Assembly: GCA_910578495.1 (NCBI GenBank)
Contig: CAJTRE010000024.1
Location: 1-46,015 of the forward strand
Length of the DNA: 46,015 bases
From: an uncultured Dorea sp.
GTDB lineage: Bacteria > Bacillota > Clostridia > Lachnospirales > Lachnospiraceae
Direction of reading: 5' to 3'
The notes below the pieces were generated by a model, which was not told the DNA's origin, made no database searches, and saw only the letters and a list, made by a program, of their open reading frames with translations. Position numbers and translations under genes: made by a program. Shown here piece after piece: positions 34,416 to 44,528 of the stretch (positions within the stretch are counted from its first letter, which is position 1; each line of letters opens with the position of its first letter).

Positions 34416-35498
34416 TCAGACATTCTCCTTCTCAAACTTCTCCATAAACGTTACCAACGCCTCTACACCTTCTATCGGCATAGCGTTATAAATACTTGCA
34501 CGCATTCCACCCACACTTCTATGTCCTTTCAAATTCAAAAGACCGGCGGCCTCTGCCTCTTTCACAAACTTCGCATCCAACGTATGATCACCGGTAACAA
34601 ACGGTACGTTCATCAAAGATCGGTCTTTTGGTACGACCGTTCCACGAAACAGCCTGCTCTGATCCAGATAATGATATAAGACAGCGGCCTTTCTTTCGTT
34701 ATACTCCTTCATGGCTTCCAAGCCGCCCTGCTTTTTGAGCCATTGAAACACCTTCCCGCAGATATAGATACCATAAGCCGGAGGCGTGTTATAAAGAGAA
34801 TCTGCCTCGGCATGTGTCCGATAGGTCAGCATAGTCGGTGTTCCGGGAAGTACATCCTCCGTAATCAGATCTTCACGAATCACCACAATCACTACGCCGG
34901 CCGGTCCGATATTTTTCTGAACGCCGCCGTAAATAACCCCATAGTTCCTTACATCCATCGGCTCAGACAGGAAACAAGAGGACACATCCGCCACCAAAGG
35001 TTTCCCCTTCGTATTGGGAAGTTCTTTGAATTTGGTCCCGTAGATTGTATTGTTTTCACAAATATATACATAGTCTGCAGCCTCAGATATTTCTAAATCT
35101 GTACAGTCCGGAATATATGAGAATGTCTGGTCGGCAGAAGATGCGATTACATGGACTTCGCCGTATTTTTCTGCCTCTTGCGCCGCTTTTTTCGCCCACT
35201 GTCCCGTAACAATATAGTCCGCCACTCTATGTTTCATCAGATTCATAGGAATCATGGCAAACTGCTGGGAAGCGCCGCCCTGTAGAAACAACACTCTATA
35301 ATTGTCCGGTATCTTCATCAGTCCTCGAAGATCTGCCTCGGCTGTATCCATAATCTCCTGGAACCACGATGAGCGATGACTCATTTCCATAACGGACATA
35401 CCACTGCCATGATAGTCTAACATCTCTAAAGCCGCCTCTTTTAGTACCTCCTCCGGCAGTATTGCCGGTCCCGCTGAAAAATTATACACTCTGCTCAT
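34416..35498 (-). CDS. serC: Phosphoserine aminotransferase
   Basis: The 360-residue PLP enzyme makes phosphoserine from 3-phosphohydroxypyruvate and glutamate. It starts YNFSAGPAILPEEVL, and the PLP lysine lies in GGVQKNIGPAG. It directly precedes serA, giving two adjacent steps of the serine pathway. No serB phosphatase is in the window. It lies 50 bp after ilvB and may share that transcript. Confidence 0.96.
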   Translation of the reverse strand: MSRVYNFSAGPAILPEEVLKEAALEMLDYHGSGMSVMEMSHRSSWFQEIMDTAEADLRGLMKIPDNYRVLFLQGGASQQFAMIPMNLMKHRVADYIVTGQWAKKAAQEAEKYGEVHVIASSADQTFSYIPDCTDLEISEAADYVYICENNTIYGTKFKELPNTKGKPLVADVSSCFLSEPMDVRNYGVIYGGVQKNIGPAGVVIVVIREDLITEDVLPGTPTMLTYRTHAEADSLYNTPPAYGIYICGKVFQWLKKQGGLEAMKEYNERKAAVLYHYLDQSRLFRGTVVPKDRSLMNVPFVTGDHTLDAKFVKEAEAAGLLNLKGHRSVGGMRASIYNAMPIEGVEALVTFMEKFEKENV

Positions 35499-35548
35499 TG
35501 TTGTCCCTCCAAATTTCTGCTGTCACTGTCTACGGTTACTATGTAATT

Positions 35549-37225
35549 TTATTTCTTTTCTAAATCTTTCTCATCAAAGGCTTCATCAATCGCCGCCCCC
35601 GGCGCTACCATCGGCCAGACCTTATCGTCACTGTCAATCTGACAGTCGATCACTACAGGTTCCCCTAATGTAAGAGCTTTTTCAAATGCCTCCTCGAATT
35701 CCTTTCTTGTAGCTGCGCGGATTCCTACCGCACCCATTGCTTCGGCAAGTTTTACAAAGTCAACCGCATCGTTTAATACTGTTGCCGAATATCTCTGCCC
35801 ATAGAATAAGTTCTGCCACTGGCGCACCATACCAAGCACATGATTATTCACAACAATCTGAATCACCGGAATATGATATCTTACCGCTGTCGCAATCTCA
35901 TTCATATTCATACGGAAACAGCCGTCTCCTGCAATATTTACAACTGTCTTATCCGGACATCCCATCTTTGCTCCAAGGGACGCCCCAAGACCATAGCCCA
36001 TCGTTCCAAGGCCTCCGGAAGTCAGAAGTGTACGAGGCTTCGTATATTTATAATACTGCGCCGCCCACATCTGATGCTGGCCGACTTCCGTTACCACCAA
36101 AGCGCCACCTTTTGTCTGACGGTAAACTTCTTCAATCACAAATGGTCCTGTCAAAGTTTCCGGATGATATGACAATGGATATTTCTCCTTGTAATCCATA
36201 ATTTTCTGAATCCACTCTGCATGATTCTGCTGCGGTAGTTTTTCATTCACCGTCTGTAACGCCGCTTTCAAATCTCCCACCACGCCCTCAGTGATCAGAA
36301 CGTTTTTATTCATCTCTGCCGGATCCACGTCAAACTGAAGAATCTTTGCATTCTTTGCAAATTTTTTCGCATTTCCTGTGACACGATCGCTGAATCTTGC
36401 TCCAAGCACAATCAAAAGATCGCACTCACTTACGCCATAATTCGCAGTCTTTGTGCCATGCATACCAAGCATACCCGTATAAAGTGGATCTGTTCCCGGA
36501 AATGCACCTTTCCCCATGAGAGAGTCCGTCACCGGAGCGTCCACTTTCTTCACAAACTTGCGGATTTCCTCACTGGCTTCTGAAAGAATCGCTCCGCCTC
36601 CAATGAAGATATACGGCTTCTTTGCCTTTTCTATCATCTTCACTGCGTTTTCTACTTCTTCTTTGCAGAGATTTTCTGACGGTTCTACCTCTTCAATATC
36701 TGTTTTAATATACTCTGCTTTATTTCCCGTTACATCCTTTGGAATATCAATCAGCACCGGCGCCGGTCTTCCTGATTTCGCGATTACAAACGCCTTTCGG
36801 ATTGTATCTGCCAGACAGTTTACATCCTTTACAATAAAGTTATGCTTTGTGATCGGCATTGTGATACCTGCAATATCAATCTCCTGAAAACTGTCCTTCC
36901 CAAGAAGGGATACTCCTACGTTACAGGTAATCGCTACTACCGGAATGGAATCCATATACGCTGTAGCAATGCCGGTCACCAGGTTCGTTGCCCCCGGTCC
37001 GCTTGTGGCAAAGCACACACCCACTTTTCCCGTTGCTCTTGCATATCCGTCCGCCGCATGAGCGGCTCCCTGCTCATGGGAAGTCAGAATATGGGTGATC
37101 TCATCACTATGCTTATATAATTCATCATATACATTTAAAATTGCACCGCCCGGATAACCAAACACAGTGTCTACACCCTGCTCTTTCAAACACTCAATTA
37201 CAATCTGTGCTCCTGTCAACTGCAT
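35549..37225 (-). CDS. ilvB: Acetolactate synthase large subunit
   Basis: The 558-residue ThDP enzyme catalyses the first common step of valine, leucine and isoleucine synthesis. The catalytic Glu is in SHEQGAAHAADGYARATG, and the ThDP motif GDGCFRMNMNEIATAV lies in the C-terminal third. The FAD-site pattern and length fit the biosynthetic type rather than catabolic AlsS. No ilvN regulatory subunit follows it; serC does. Confidence 0.95.
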   Translation of the reverse strand: MQLTGAQIVIECLKEQGVDTVFGYPGGAILNVYDELYKHSDEITHILTSHEQGAAHAADGYARATGKVGVCFATSGPGATNLVTGIATAYMDSIPVVAITCNVGVSLLGKDSFQEIDIAGITMPITKHNFIVKDVNCLADTIRKAFVIAKSGRPAPVLIDIPKDVTGNKAEYIKTDIEEVEPSENLCKEEVENAVKMIEKAKKPYIFIGGGAILSEASEEIRKFVKKVDAPVTDSLMGKGAFPGTDPLYTGMLGMHGTKTANYGVSECDLLIVLGARFSDRVTGNAKKFAKNAKILQFDVDPAEMNKNVLITEGVVGDLKAALQTVNEKLPQQNHAEWIQKIMDYKEKYPLSYHPETLTGPFVIEEVYRQTKGGALVVTEVGQHQMWAAQYYKYTKPRTLLTSGGLGTMGYGLGASLGAKMGCPDKTVVNIAGDGCFRMNMNEIATAVRYHIPVIQIVVNNHVLGMVRQWQNLFYGQRYSATVLNDAVDFVKLAEAMGAVGIRAATRKEFEEAFEKALTLGEPVVIDCQIDSDDKVWPMVAPGAAIDEAFDEKDLEKK

Positions 37226-37286
37226 ACCTGTTCTTTTTCTCCTTATTTTTTATTTGTTATGTGGAAGTTCATTTCTTCCCGGGAAA

Positions 37287-38957
37287 TTATTTTCCCGGTA
37301 TTTCCAGAATTGCTCCTCTGTTTCCGGAAGTTACCATCGCTGCATATCTCGCAAGATAGCCGGTAGTCACCTTCGCCTCTCTCGGCGTCCACGCTTCTTT
37401 TCTCTTTACCAATTCTTCCTCGGAAACCGCAAGTTCAAGTTTCAGATTCGGAATATCAATCCGAATGAGATCTCCCTCTTCCACCAAGGCAATCGGGCCG
37501 CCCACAGCAGCCTCCGGCGATACATGTCCGATAGACGCTCCTCTGGAGGCGCCGCTAAAACGTCCGTCTGTAATCAGGGCAACGCTGGAACCAAGTCCCA
37601 TCCCGGCGATAGCAGAGGTTGGATTAAGCATCTCTCTCATACCCGGGCCGCCTTTTGGACCCTCATAACGGATAACCACTACGTCTCCGGCAATGATTTT
37701 CCCGCCTTTAATAGCGTCAATCGCGTCCTCCTCACAGTCAAATACTCTTGCCGGACCTTCGTGTACTAACATCTCATTGACAACGGCGGAACGTTTCACC
37801 ACACTTCCGTCCGGTGCAAGATTACCTTTTAGTACCGCAAGTCCCCCTGTCTCGGAATAAGGATTGTCAATGGGACGGAGCACTTCCTGATTCAGATTCA
37901 CTGCATGTTCTATATTCTCACCAACGGTCTTTCCTGTCACAGTCATACAGTCCGTATATAATAATCCTTTTTTGTTCAGTTCATTCATAACCGCATACAC
38001 GCCGCCCGCTTCATTCAGATCTTCCATATAAGTCGGACCTGCCGGGGCCAGATGACAAAGATTCGGCGTCTTCTCGCTGATACCATTTGCAAAATCAATC
38101 TCAAAATCCATGCCAATCTCATGTGCGATGGCAGGAAGATGAAGCATACTGTTGGTAGAACATCCAAGCGCCATATCTACCGTAAGGGCATTGAGCATTG
38201 CTTTCTCTGTCATAATGTCCCTCGGGCAGATATTTTTCTCCCACAGTTCCATGACCTTCATACCCGCATGTTTTGCAAGACGGATACGCTCAGAGTACAC
38301 TGCCGGAATCGTTCCATTTCCCCGAAGTCCCATTCCAAGAACTTCCGTCAGACAGTTCATACTGTTTGCGGTATACATCCCGGAACAAGAACCGCAGGTC
38401 GGACAGGTTTTATTCTCAAACTCCAATAATCCTTCGTCCGAAAGTGTTCCCGCCGCATTGGCTCCTACCGCCTCAAACATACTAGAAAGGCTTGTTTTCT
38501 TTCCCTGCACACGTCCGGCAAGCATAGGCCCGCCACTGACAAAAACCGTCGGCACATTGATCCTTGCCGCCGCCATCAGAAGTCCAGGTACATTCTTGTC
38601 GCAGTTCGGCACCATTACAAGAGCGTCAAACTGGTGGGCTAACGCCATTGCCTCTGTGGAGTCTGCAATCAAATCTCTCGTCACCAAAGAGTATTTCATA
38701 CCGATATGTCCCATGGCAATTCCATCGCAAACTGCGATAGCCGGAAACACAACAGGCGTTCCGCCTGCCATAGAAACTCCCTGTTTCACCGCATTTACAA
38801 TCTTATCTAAGTTCATATGCCCCGGTACAATCTCATTGTAAGAACTTACAATACCTACCAGTGGACGTTCCATCTCCTCTTTCGTCAGCCCCAGTGCGTT
38901 CATTAATGAACGATGCGGCGCTTGCTGTTTCCCTTTTGTAACTGTATCACTTCTCAT
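37287..38957 (-). CDS. ilvD: Dihydroxy-acid dehydratase
   Basis: The 556-residue Fe-S enzyme makes the 2-keto acids of valine and isoleucine. Cluster cysteines lie in PNCDKNVPG and CPTCGSCSGMYTANSMNC, and the C-terminal GRFSGASRG is intact. It lies 44 bp after leuB and 61 bp before ilvB on the same strand, forming an ilv/leu unit. Confidence 0.96.
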   Translation of the reverse strand: MRSDTVTKGKQQAPHRSLMNALGLTKEEMERPLVGIVSSYNEIVPGHMNLDKIVNAVKQGVSMAGGTPVVFPAIAVCDGIAMGHIGMKYSLVTRDLIADSTEAMALAHQFDALVMVPNCDKNVPGLLMAAARINVPTVFVSGGPMLAGRVQGKKTSLSSMFEAVGANAAGTLSDEGLLEFENKTCPTCGSCSGMYTANSMNCLTEVLGMGLRGNGTIPAVYSERIRLAKHAGMKVMELWEKNICPRDIMTEKAMLNALTVDMALGCSTNSMLHLPAIAHEIGMDFEIDFANGISEKTPNLCHLAPAGPTYMEDLNEAGGVYAVMNELNKKGLLYTDCMTVTGKTVGENIEHAVNLNQEVLRPIDNPYSETGGLAVLKGNLAPDGSVVKRSAVVNEMLVHEGPARVFDCEEDAIDAIKGGKIIAGDVVVIRYEGPKGGPGMREMLNPTSAIAGMGLGSSVALITDGRFSGASRGASIGHVSPEAAVGGPIALVEEGDLIRIDIPNLKLELAVSEEELVKRKEAWTPREAKVTTGYLARYAAMVTSGNRGAILEIPGK

Positions 38958-39001
38958 TTTAACCTCTTTCCGGGGGTGTACCCAACCTGTATATTATGAT
39001 G

Positions 39002-40084
39002 TTATATATTTTCTGCAATCAAATCTCCCATTTTCGTAGTTCCAACTTGTGTCTTTCCTTGAGACATAATATCCATCGTTCTGTACCCGTCTTTTAACAC
39101 TTTCTCCACAGCATTTTCAATGGCTTTTGCCTCCTTATCAAGATCAAAGCTGAATCTTAACATCATCGCCGCAGAAAGGATGGTTGCGATTGGATTTGCA
39201 ATCCCTTTTCCCGCAATATCCGGCGCAGAACCTCCACTTGGCTCGTACAATCCGAATTTTGTCTCATTTAAGCTTGCACTTGCCAGCATTCCGATAGAAC
39301 CGGTCACCATACTTGCCTCATCGGACAAAATGTCGCCAAACATATTCTCTGTAAGAATCACGTCAAACTGTTTCGGATCTTTAACTAACTGCATCGCACA
39401 GTTATCAACCAACATATGCTCCAATGTCACTTCCGGGTATTCTTTTGCCACTTCCTCCACCACTTTTCTCCAAAGTCTGGAAGAATCCAGCACATTTGCC
39501 TTGTCCACGCTTGTTACTTTTTTCTTTCGTTTCATGGCAATATCAAACCCGCGTTTTGCAATTCTTCGTATCTCAGCTTCATTATATGTAAGAGAATCAT
39601 ATGCGGTCATCACGCCATTTTCTTCTACCGTCTTCCGCTCTCCAAAATAAAGTCCTCCCGTCAGCTCGCGCATGATCATCATATCAAAACCGCCCGCTGT
39701 TATCTCTTCTTTCAAAGGACATGCGCCCTTTAACTCATCATAAAGAATTGCCGGGCGTAAATTTGCAAACAGATTCAACTCCTTACGGATTCTAAGAAGC
39801 CCGGCTTCCGGCCGCTTAGACGGCTCTAACTGATACCATGGAGAAGTCTTGGCGTCTCCCCCGATAGAACCCATTAACACTGCATCGCTTGCTTTCGCCT
39901 CTGCCACCGTCTCATCTGTCAACGGTACGCCATACACATCTATGGACGCTCCTCCCATCAATAACTGTGTATAATTACAAGTGTGTTCATACACTTCTGA
40001 AACTTTATCAAGAACCTTCATGGCTTCTGTCACAATCTCAGGGCCGATTCCGTCCCCTTTGATCACTCCAATCTTCAAATTCAT
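39002..40084 (-). CDS. leuB: 3-isopropylmalate dehydrogenase
   Basis: The 360-residue enzyme performs the third step of leucine synthesis. It begins KIGVIKGDGIGPEIV, contains MRELTGGLYFG near 140-150 and the NAD-binding end GGSAPDIAGKGIANPIA. It leads the leuB-ilvD-ilvB run. leuA and leuCD are not in the window. A strong promoter lies just upstream, and no T-box leader was seen. Confidence 0.96.
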   Translation of the reverse strand: MNLKIGVIKGDGIGPEIVTEAMKVLDKVSEVYEHTCNYTQLLMGGASIDVYGVPLTDETVAEAKASDAVLMGSIGGDAKTSPWYQLEPSKRPEAGLLRIRKELNLFANLRPAILYDELKGACPLKEEITAGGFDMMIMRELTGGLYFGERKTVEENGVMTAYDSLTYNEAEIRRIAKRGFDIAMKRKKKVTSVDKANVLDSSRLWRKVVEEVAKEYPEVTLEHMLVDNCAMQLVKDPKQFDVILTENMFGDILSDEASMVTGSIGMLASASLNETKFGLYEPSGGSAPDIAGKGIANPIATILSAAMMLRFSFDLDKEAKAIENAVEKVLKDGYRTMDIMSQGKTQVGTTKMGDLIAENI

Positions 40085-40120
40085 ATCCTTTACCTTCCTT
40101 ACAAAAAATCTATAACCCTT

Positions 40121-40149
40121 ATCATAACGTATTTTTTCAAATGTTTCAA
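40121..40149 (-). promoter_or_regulatory. Predicted promoter of leuB-ilvD-ilvB
   Basis: On the minus strand TTGAAA (40144-40149), a 17-base spacer and TATGAT (40121-40126) precede leuB. The leader is only about 30 nt, which leaves no space for a T-box or leader-peptide attenuator. Confidence 0.75.
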
Positions 40150-40169
40150 GACTTTACTACAGTAAAATG

Positions 40170-40571
40170 TTAATTCTTTAGTGCGAAACTCTGCGGAAGT
40201 AAATCCTTCAACAAATAACTCTTATACTCTTCTGTGCTTTTTGCCAGAATAATCACAAACTCCGGATCGCAGAATTCTGCCATCACCTGCCTGCACACAC
40301 CACAAGGCGGACAGAAATCATGGTTCCCATCTACATCTTCATTCACAATGCAAATCGCCTGAAACCTTCTCCTGCCCTCGCTCACCGCCTTAAAAATCGC
40401 TGTACGTTCTGCACAGTTTGACGGGCTGTACGCCGCGTTTTCAATATTGCACCCGGTATAAATCTCCTTTTCTTTCGTCAAAAGCGCCGCCGACACCTTA
40501 AAGCCGGAATATGGCGCATAAGAATACTGAAGTCCGTCAAACGCTTTCTCTATCAATTGTTTCATTTCCAT
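40170..40571 (-). CDS. cdd: Cytidine deaminase
   Basis: The 133-residue enzyme deaminates cytidine and deoxycytidine to uridines in pyrimidine salvage. The zinc and catalytic residues are visible in NCAERTA (Cys 53, Glu 55) and PPCGVCRQV (Cys 90, Cys 93). A longer frame to 40607 is open, but AGGAG lies seven bases before the ATG at 40571. It starts 10 bp after pflA. Confidence 0.93.
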   Translation of the reverse strand: MEMKQLIEKAFDGLQYSYAPYSGFKVSAALLTKEKEIYTGCNIENAAYSPSNCAERTAIFKAVSEGRRRFQAICIVNEDVDGNHDFCPPCGVCRQVMAEFCDPEFVIILAKSTEEYKSYLLKDLLPQSFALKN

Positions 40572-40581
40572 GTTTAGTCTC

Positions 40582-41304
40582 CTATGCCCGCAGCAACTGT
40601 CTGGCATTCTCCACCCGCTCTTGTGACGGCGGCTCTACACCCTCCAGCGCATACGGAAGTCCCAGTTCTTTCCATTTATATGCTCCCATTGTATGATAAG
40701 GAAGTACCTCTATCTTCTCCACGTTAGAAAGAGTGTCCAAAAACTCCCGAAGCCTTATAAGATACTCCTCCTTATCGCTTCCCCCCGGTACTAATACATG
40801 ACGGATCCATACAGGTTTTCCAATCTGCGATAAATACCCCGCAAGTTCCAGAATATTGCGGTTACTTAGACCAGTCAATATCTGATGTTCTTTCTCGTCA
40901 ATCTGTTTGATATCCAGAAGCACAAGATCTGTACACTCCATCAGTTTTTGAAATTTTCCAAAGAACGGCTTTTCCTTTGTGAACGGCTGTCCACTCGTAT
41001 CTAACGCCGTATGAATTCCTTTTTCCTTCGCTTTTTGGAATAATTCCAATAGAAAATCAATCTGCAAAAGAGGTTCTCCTCCACTTACCGTAATCCCTCC
41101 TTTGTCTCCCCAATAGGGACGGTAATGGAGCGCCTTTTCAATCAGCTCGTCAGCGCTGTAACTCTTGCCCGAATCCATCTTCCATGTATCCGGATTATGA
41201 CAAAACTGACATCTCATCACACATCCGGAAGTAAAAATCACATAGCGGATACCAGGACCATCTACGGAGCCAAAACTTTCTAAAGAATGAATATATCCTT
41301 TCAT
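40582..41304 (-). CDS. pflA: Pyruvate formate-lyase activating enzyme
   Basis: The 240-residue radical-SAM protein creates the glycyl radical on pyruvate formate-lyase under anaerobic conditions. The cluster motif is CVMRCQFC (CX3CX2C) near residues 28-35, with FGSVDGPGIRYVIFTSG before it and TVSGGEPLLQ after. GGAGGG lies before the ATG at 41304, so that start is chosen over 41331. Its partner pflB is not in the window. Confidence 0.9.
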   Translation of the reverse strand: MKGYIHSLESFGSVDGPGIRYVIFTSGCVMRCQFCHNPDTWKMDSGKSYSADELIEKALHYRPYWGDKGGITVSGGEPLLQIDFLLELFQKAKEKGIHTALDTSGQPFTKEKPFFGKFQKLMECTDLVLLDIKQIDEKEHQILTGLSNRNILELAGYLSQIGKPVWIRHVLVPGGSDKEEYLIRLREFLDTLSNVEKIEVLPYHTMGAYKWKELGLPYALEGVEPPSQERVENARQLLRA

Positions 41305-41328
41305 TATAACATCCCTCCTCTCTAAACA

Positions 41329-41360
41329 CAAAGAGGACTCCCTGTCGGAAATCCTCTCTT
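41329..41360 (-). terminator. Probable terminator after yajC
   Basis: On the minus strand AGAGGA...TCCTCT pairs with an inner CC/GG helix and is followed by TTTGTGTTT. It is modest in strength and lies between yajC and pflA. Confidence 0.5.
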
Positions 41361-41370
41361 ACACCTTCTC

Positions 41371-41670
41371 TTACTCTGCATTAGCTTTTTCAATCTGTGC
41401 AATCGCCGCTTTCTGCATTGGAATACGGCAATTCTTGTTACTTCCGAACTCTACAATCACATCATCATCCGTAATATCAATGATAACTCCGTAAAATCCG
41501 CTTGTTGTAAGTGCAGTATCGCCTACTTCCATCTCTGAAAGCATTGCCTGAACTCTCTTCTGCTCTTTTTTCTGTGGTCTTATAAAAATAAACCAAAAAC
41601 CTACAAAGATTAACGCATACACAATTATAATCGGACCTAACCCCGGAGCTTTAGCTGCCAATGTTACCAT
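41371..41670 (-). CDS. yajC: Preprotein translocase subunit YajC
   Basis: The 99-residue protein has one membrane segment (about 12-31), then the family motif IRPQKKEQKRVQAML and a small cytoplasmic domain with VGDTALTTSGFYGVI. YajC associates with SecDF at the membrane. It follows tgt by about 100 bp, as in many bacteria, but secDF is not next to it here. Confidence 0.93.
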   Translation of the reverse strand: MVTLAAKAPGLGPIIIVYALIFVGFWFIFIRPQKKEQKRVQAMLSEMEVGDTALTTSGFYGVIIDITDDDVIVEFGSNKNCRIPMQKAAIAQIEKANAE

Positions 41671-41772
41671 AATAAATTCCTCCTAATATTTTTAAACACT
41701 ATTGCTATCATACACAATAATACAATATTCATCAAGATATTTCTTTCATTTCATGGAAAATTTCATAAAAAT

Positions 41773-42906
41773 TTAGGATTTATTTCCCATCATTCCTGAA
41801 ATCTTAGCCACTTTATACTCCTTATAACATCCATTCTCGATCGCCTCTCTGATTTCTTCCATCATATGATTATAGAAATACAGATTATGGAGAACACAAA
41901 GACGCATACCAAGCATTTCCTTTGCTTTTAACAAATGGCGGATATATGCCCTTGAATACGTACGGCATGCCGGACACTGACAGTCCTTTTCAATCGGTCT
42001 GTCGTCCAGTTCATATTTGGCATTGAATAAGTTTAATTTCCCCTCATTCGTATAAACGTGCCCATGCCTTCCGTTTCTGCTCGGATATACACAATCGAAG
42101 AAATCCACTCCCCGGTCTACTGCCTCCAAAATATTTGCCGGAGTTCCAACACCCATCAGATACGTCGGCTTATTTTCAGGAAGGTGCGGCACAACCGCAT
42201 CTAAAATCCGGTACATCTCTTCGTGAGATTCTCCCACCGCCAGACCGCCTACTGCATAGCCGTCTAAGTCAAGCTTCGAGATTTCCTGCGCATGACGGAT
42301 ACGGATGTCCTCATATATTCCCCCTTGGTTAATACCAAAAAGCATCTGCTTTGGATTAATTGTATCCGGAAGACTATTCAAACGTTCCATTTCCGCTTTA
42401 CAACGCACAAGCCATCTTGTAGTCCTGTCTACCGACTTTTCCATATAGTCCCGATCTGCCACGCTGGACGGACATTCATCAAATGCCATAGCGATGGTAG
42501 AAGCAAGATTAGACTGGATTCTCATACTCTCTTCCGGTCCCATAAATATCTTTTTACCGTCAATATGGGAGTGAAAATATACCCCCTCTTCTTTGATCTT
42601 TCTAAGTCCTGCCAGTGAAAAAACCTGAAATCCGCCGGAATCCGTAAGAATCGGCTTATCCCATACCATAAATTTATGAAGCCCGCCTAATTTTTTCACC
42701 ACTTCGTCGCCTGGACGAACATGGAGATGGTATGTGTTAGAAAGTTCCACCTGTGTTTTTATCTGTTTAAGATCTTCTGTAGAGACCGCTCCTTTAATCG
42801 CCGCTATTGTTCCTACATTCATAAATACCGGAGTTTCAATGTCTCCATGTACGGTATGCAGTCTTCCCCGTTTGGCAAGACCGTCTTTTTTCAATAATTC
42901 ATACAT
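41773..42906 (-). CDS. tgt: tRNA-guanine transglycosylase (queuine/preQ1)
   Basis: The 377-residue enzyme swaps guanine 34 for preQ1 in tRNAs with GUN anticodons. The substrate motif DSGGFQVFS lies near 89-97, the catalytic aspartate region is in GVDFFDCVYPSRNGRHG, and the zinc site is CQCPAC with a later CVLHN. It sits between the L,D-transpeptidase and yajC genes. Confidence 0.96.
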   Translation of the reverse strand: MYELLKKDGLAKRGRLHTVHGDIETPVFMNVGTIAAIKGAVSTEDLKQIKTQVELSNTYHLHVRPGDEVVKKLGGLHKFMVWDKPILTDSGGFQVFSLAGLRKIKEEGVYFHSHIDGKKIFMGPEESMRIQSNLASTIAMAFDECPSSVADRDYMEKSVDRTTRWLVRCKAEMERLNSLPDTINPKQMLFGINQGGIYEDIRIRHAQEISKLDLDGYAVGGLAVGESHEEMYRILDAVVPHLPENKPTYLMGVGTPANILEAVDRGVDFFDCVYPSRNGRHGHVYTNEGKLNLFNAKYELDDRPIEKDCQCPACRTYSRAYIRHLLKAKEMLGMRLCVLHNLYFYNHMMEEIREAIENGCYKEYKVAKISGMMGNKS

Positions 42907-42921
42907 CTTCTTATCACCTTT

Positions 42922-44433
42922 TTAATAATGGCACACAACCGGAAATCCGTCAGAAATCAGTTCATACATCTTCGCCGCTTTCTCTCTCGGCATATTAACA
43001 CATCCATGAGAGCCATGGCTTTTGTATCTATTTCCTCCAAACGACGACTGCCAGCTTGCGTCGTGAAAACCGATACCGCCGTTAAACGGCATCCAGTATT
43101 TGACCGGAGATTCATAACTGTACGTACCATCTTTTTTCTTTTGACCGCGCAGAACCGCATTCCTTGTCTTATATGTCAGAGAATACATTCCCTGTGGCGT
43201 TGCATTGCCTTTGTTCGGATTACCCGTAACAACATCGGACTCCAGCACTACTTTTCCATTCTTAATAAAATACGCTTTCTGTCTGCTAAGATCTACTTCT
43301 GCATAAGTATCTCCCACATCCATCTCGCCATGACTTGCCGCTCTGCTGGAATATTTCGGCTCTCTTGTCACTGCCTTTCCCTTTTTAATATCTTTGGTCA
43401 GCGCTTCGTACTCTTTCTCTTCATTAATCAGCCAGCCGTAATCACCGCCGTCAATCTTTACTTTGTTCCCTGTTGCCGTAGTGAAATTACGTGTCGTCCA
43501 TTTCGTATTATATTTATCCGCTAGTTTCTCAATATATTTTCTGACAGCCTTTTTATCAAAAGTCACTTTCATATTCTTCTTGTTGACTTTCACCCATTTC
43601 GAAATTACAGAAGCATCCACAACCTCCTTTTTAGGATTCATATCATAAGTAATCTTTGCGCCAAGATAACTGTTCATATTCGCCGCTGCTTTTACAACCT
43701 CTTTGGAATCCGAAACATATTTCGGAAGAATATAGCATCCCTCTTTGGAAAGATTGACCTTTTTCTGAAAGCCGTTAATAGACTCTTTCACGACAGCATC
43801 AAATTTCTTTCGATTAATCTGTGTTCCCACGACCTCCGGCACAATCTCAAACTTCGTATTTTTAAATGCCGGGTAAGCATTTATTGATTTTTTCTGACGT
43901 TTCTTATCCATGCACTCCAACTCTTTAATCTCTTCTGCAAGTGCTTTCTTGTCATATTTTACGCCCACCGAAGCCTTCAATTCCACCGGCTCCCACAAGT
44001 TTCTGATCCAAAGAAATTTCTCCTGCTTCTCTACCAGCTTTGTAAGTTCCTCACTTGGCAGGTACTCAATGTCTATCTCTTTGCCGACAATCTTTTCTTC
44101 TCCGTCAGCCTTTTCAATAATCAATGTATAATCCGCCACCTGCCGCTTCATATAATCTTCTACCTGACTGACATTCTTCATTGATACATCTGTCCCATTA
44201 ATCTTTGTTCCAAATATAAAATGACTGCCAAAATAAAATGAAAACCCAAAGTAAACGACTGCCAGCACACCGACAATACTGCCAAGTATAATGGCAATCT
44301 TTTTCCCGATGTTATGTTTTTTAACATCCTCTTTTGATTCCTCCGTCACTTTTGTCTCTTCTCCTTTTGTCTCTTCCTTACCAATATGCACGTCTTCTTC
44401 GTATTTTTCTTCTTTTTTTCCGGAAATATCCAT
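42922..44433 (-). CDS. L,D-transpeptidase with peptidoglycan-binding domain
   Basis: The 503-residue protein has a charged cytoplasmic start, one membrane segment near 40-65 and an outside region with PG-binding_4 type repeats (about 75-340). A C-terminal YkuD domain follows with HGSHGCVN, where Cys 478 is the catalytic nucleophile. It should form 3-3 peptidoglycan cross-links or anchor surface polymers. An upstream ATG at 44460 is less likely than 44433, which has AAAGGAG ten bases before it. Confidence 0.9.
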   Translation of the reverse strand: MDISGKKEEKYEEDVHIGKEETKGEETKVTEESKEDVKKHNIGKKIAIILGSIVGVLAVVYFGFSFYFGSHFIFGTKINGTDVSMKNVSQVEDYMKRQVADYTLIIEKADGEEKIVGKEIDIEYLPSEELTKLVEKQEKFLWIRNLWEPVELKASVGVKYDKKALAEEIKELECMDKKRQKKSINAYPAFKNTKFEIVPEVVGTQINRKKFDAVVKESINGFQKKVNLSKEGCYILPKYVSDSKEVVKAAANMNSYLGAKITYDMNPKKEVVDASVISKWVKVNKKNMKVTFDKKAVRKYIEKLADKYNTKWTTRNFTTATGNKVKIDGGDYGWLINEEKEYEALTKDIKKGKAVTREPKYSSRAASHGEMDVGDTYAEVDLSRQKAYFIKNGKVVLESDVVTGNPNKGNATPQGMYSLTYKTRNAVLRGQKKKDGTYSYESPVKYWMPFNGGIGFHDASWQSSFGGNRYKSHGSHGCVNMPREKAAKMYELISDGFPVVCHY

Positions 44434-44528
44434 AAATACACTACTCCTTTTTTGAATCACACGCTATCATTATAATATGCAATATACTAAAAGTACAGTC
44501 TAAAATGTCGAAAAAAGTTTGAAAAAGT

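Noticed and set aside
40085..40169. Possible T-box leader before leuB
   Set aside because: Only 85 bp lie between cdd and leuB, and no T-box sequence or terminator pair is present.
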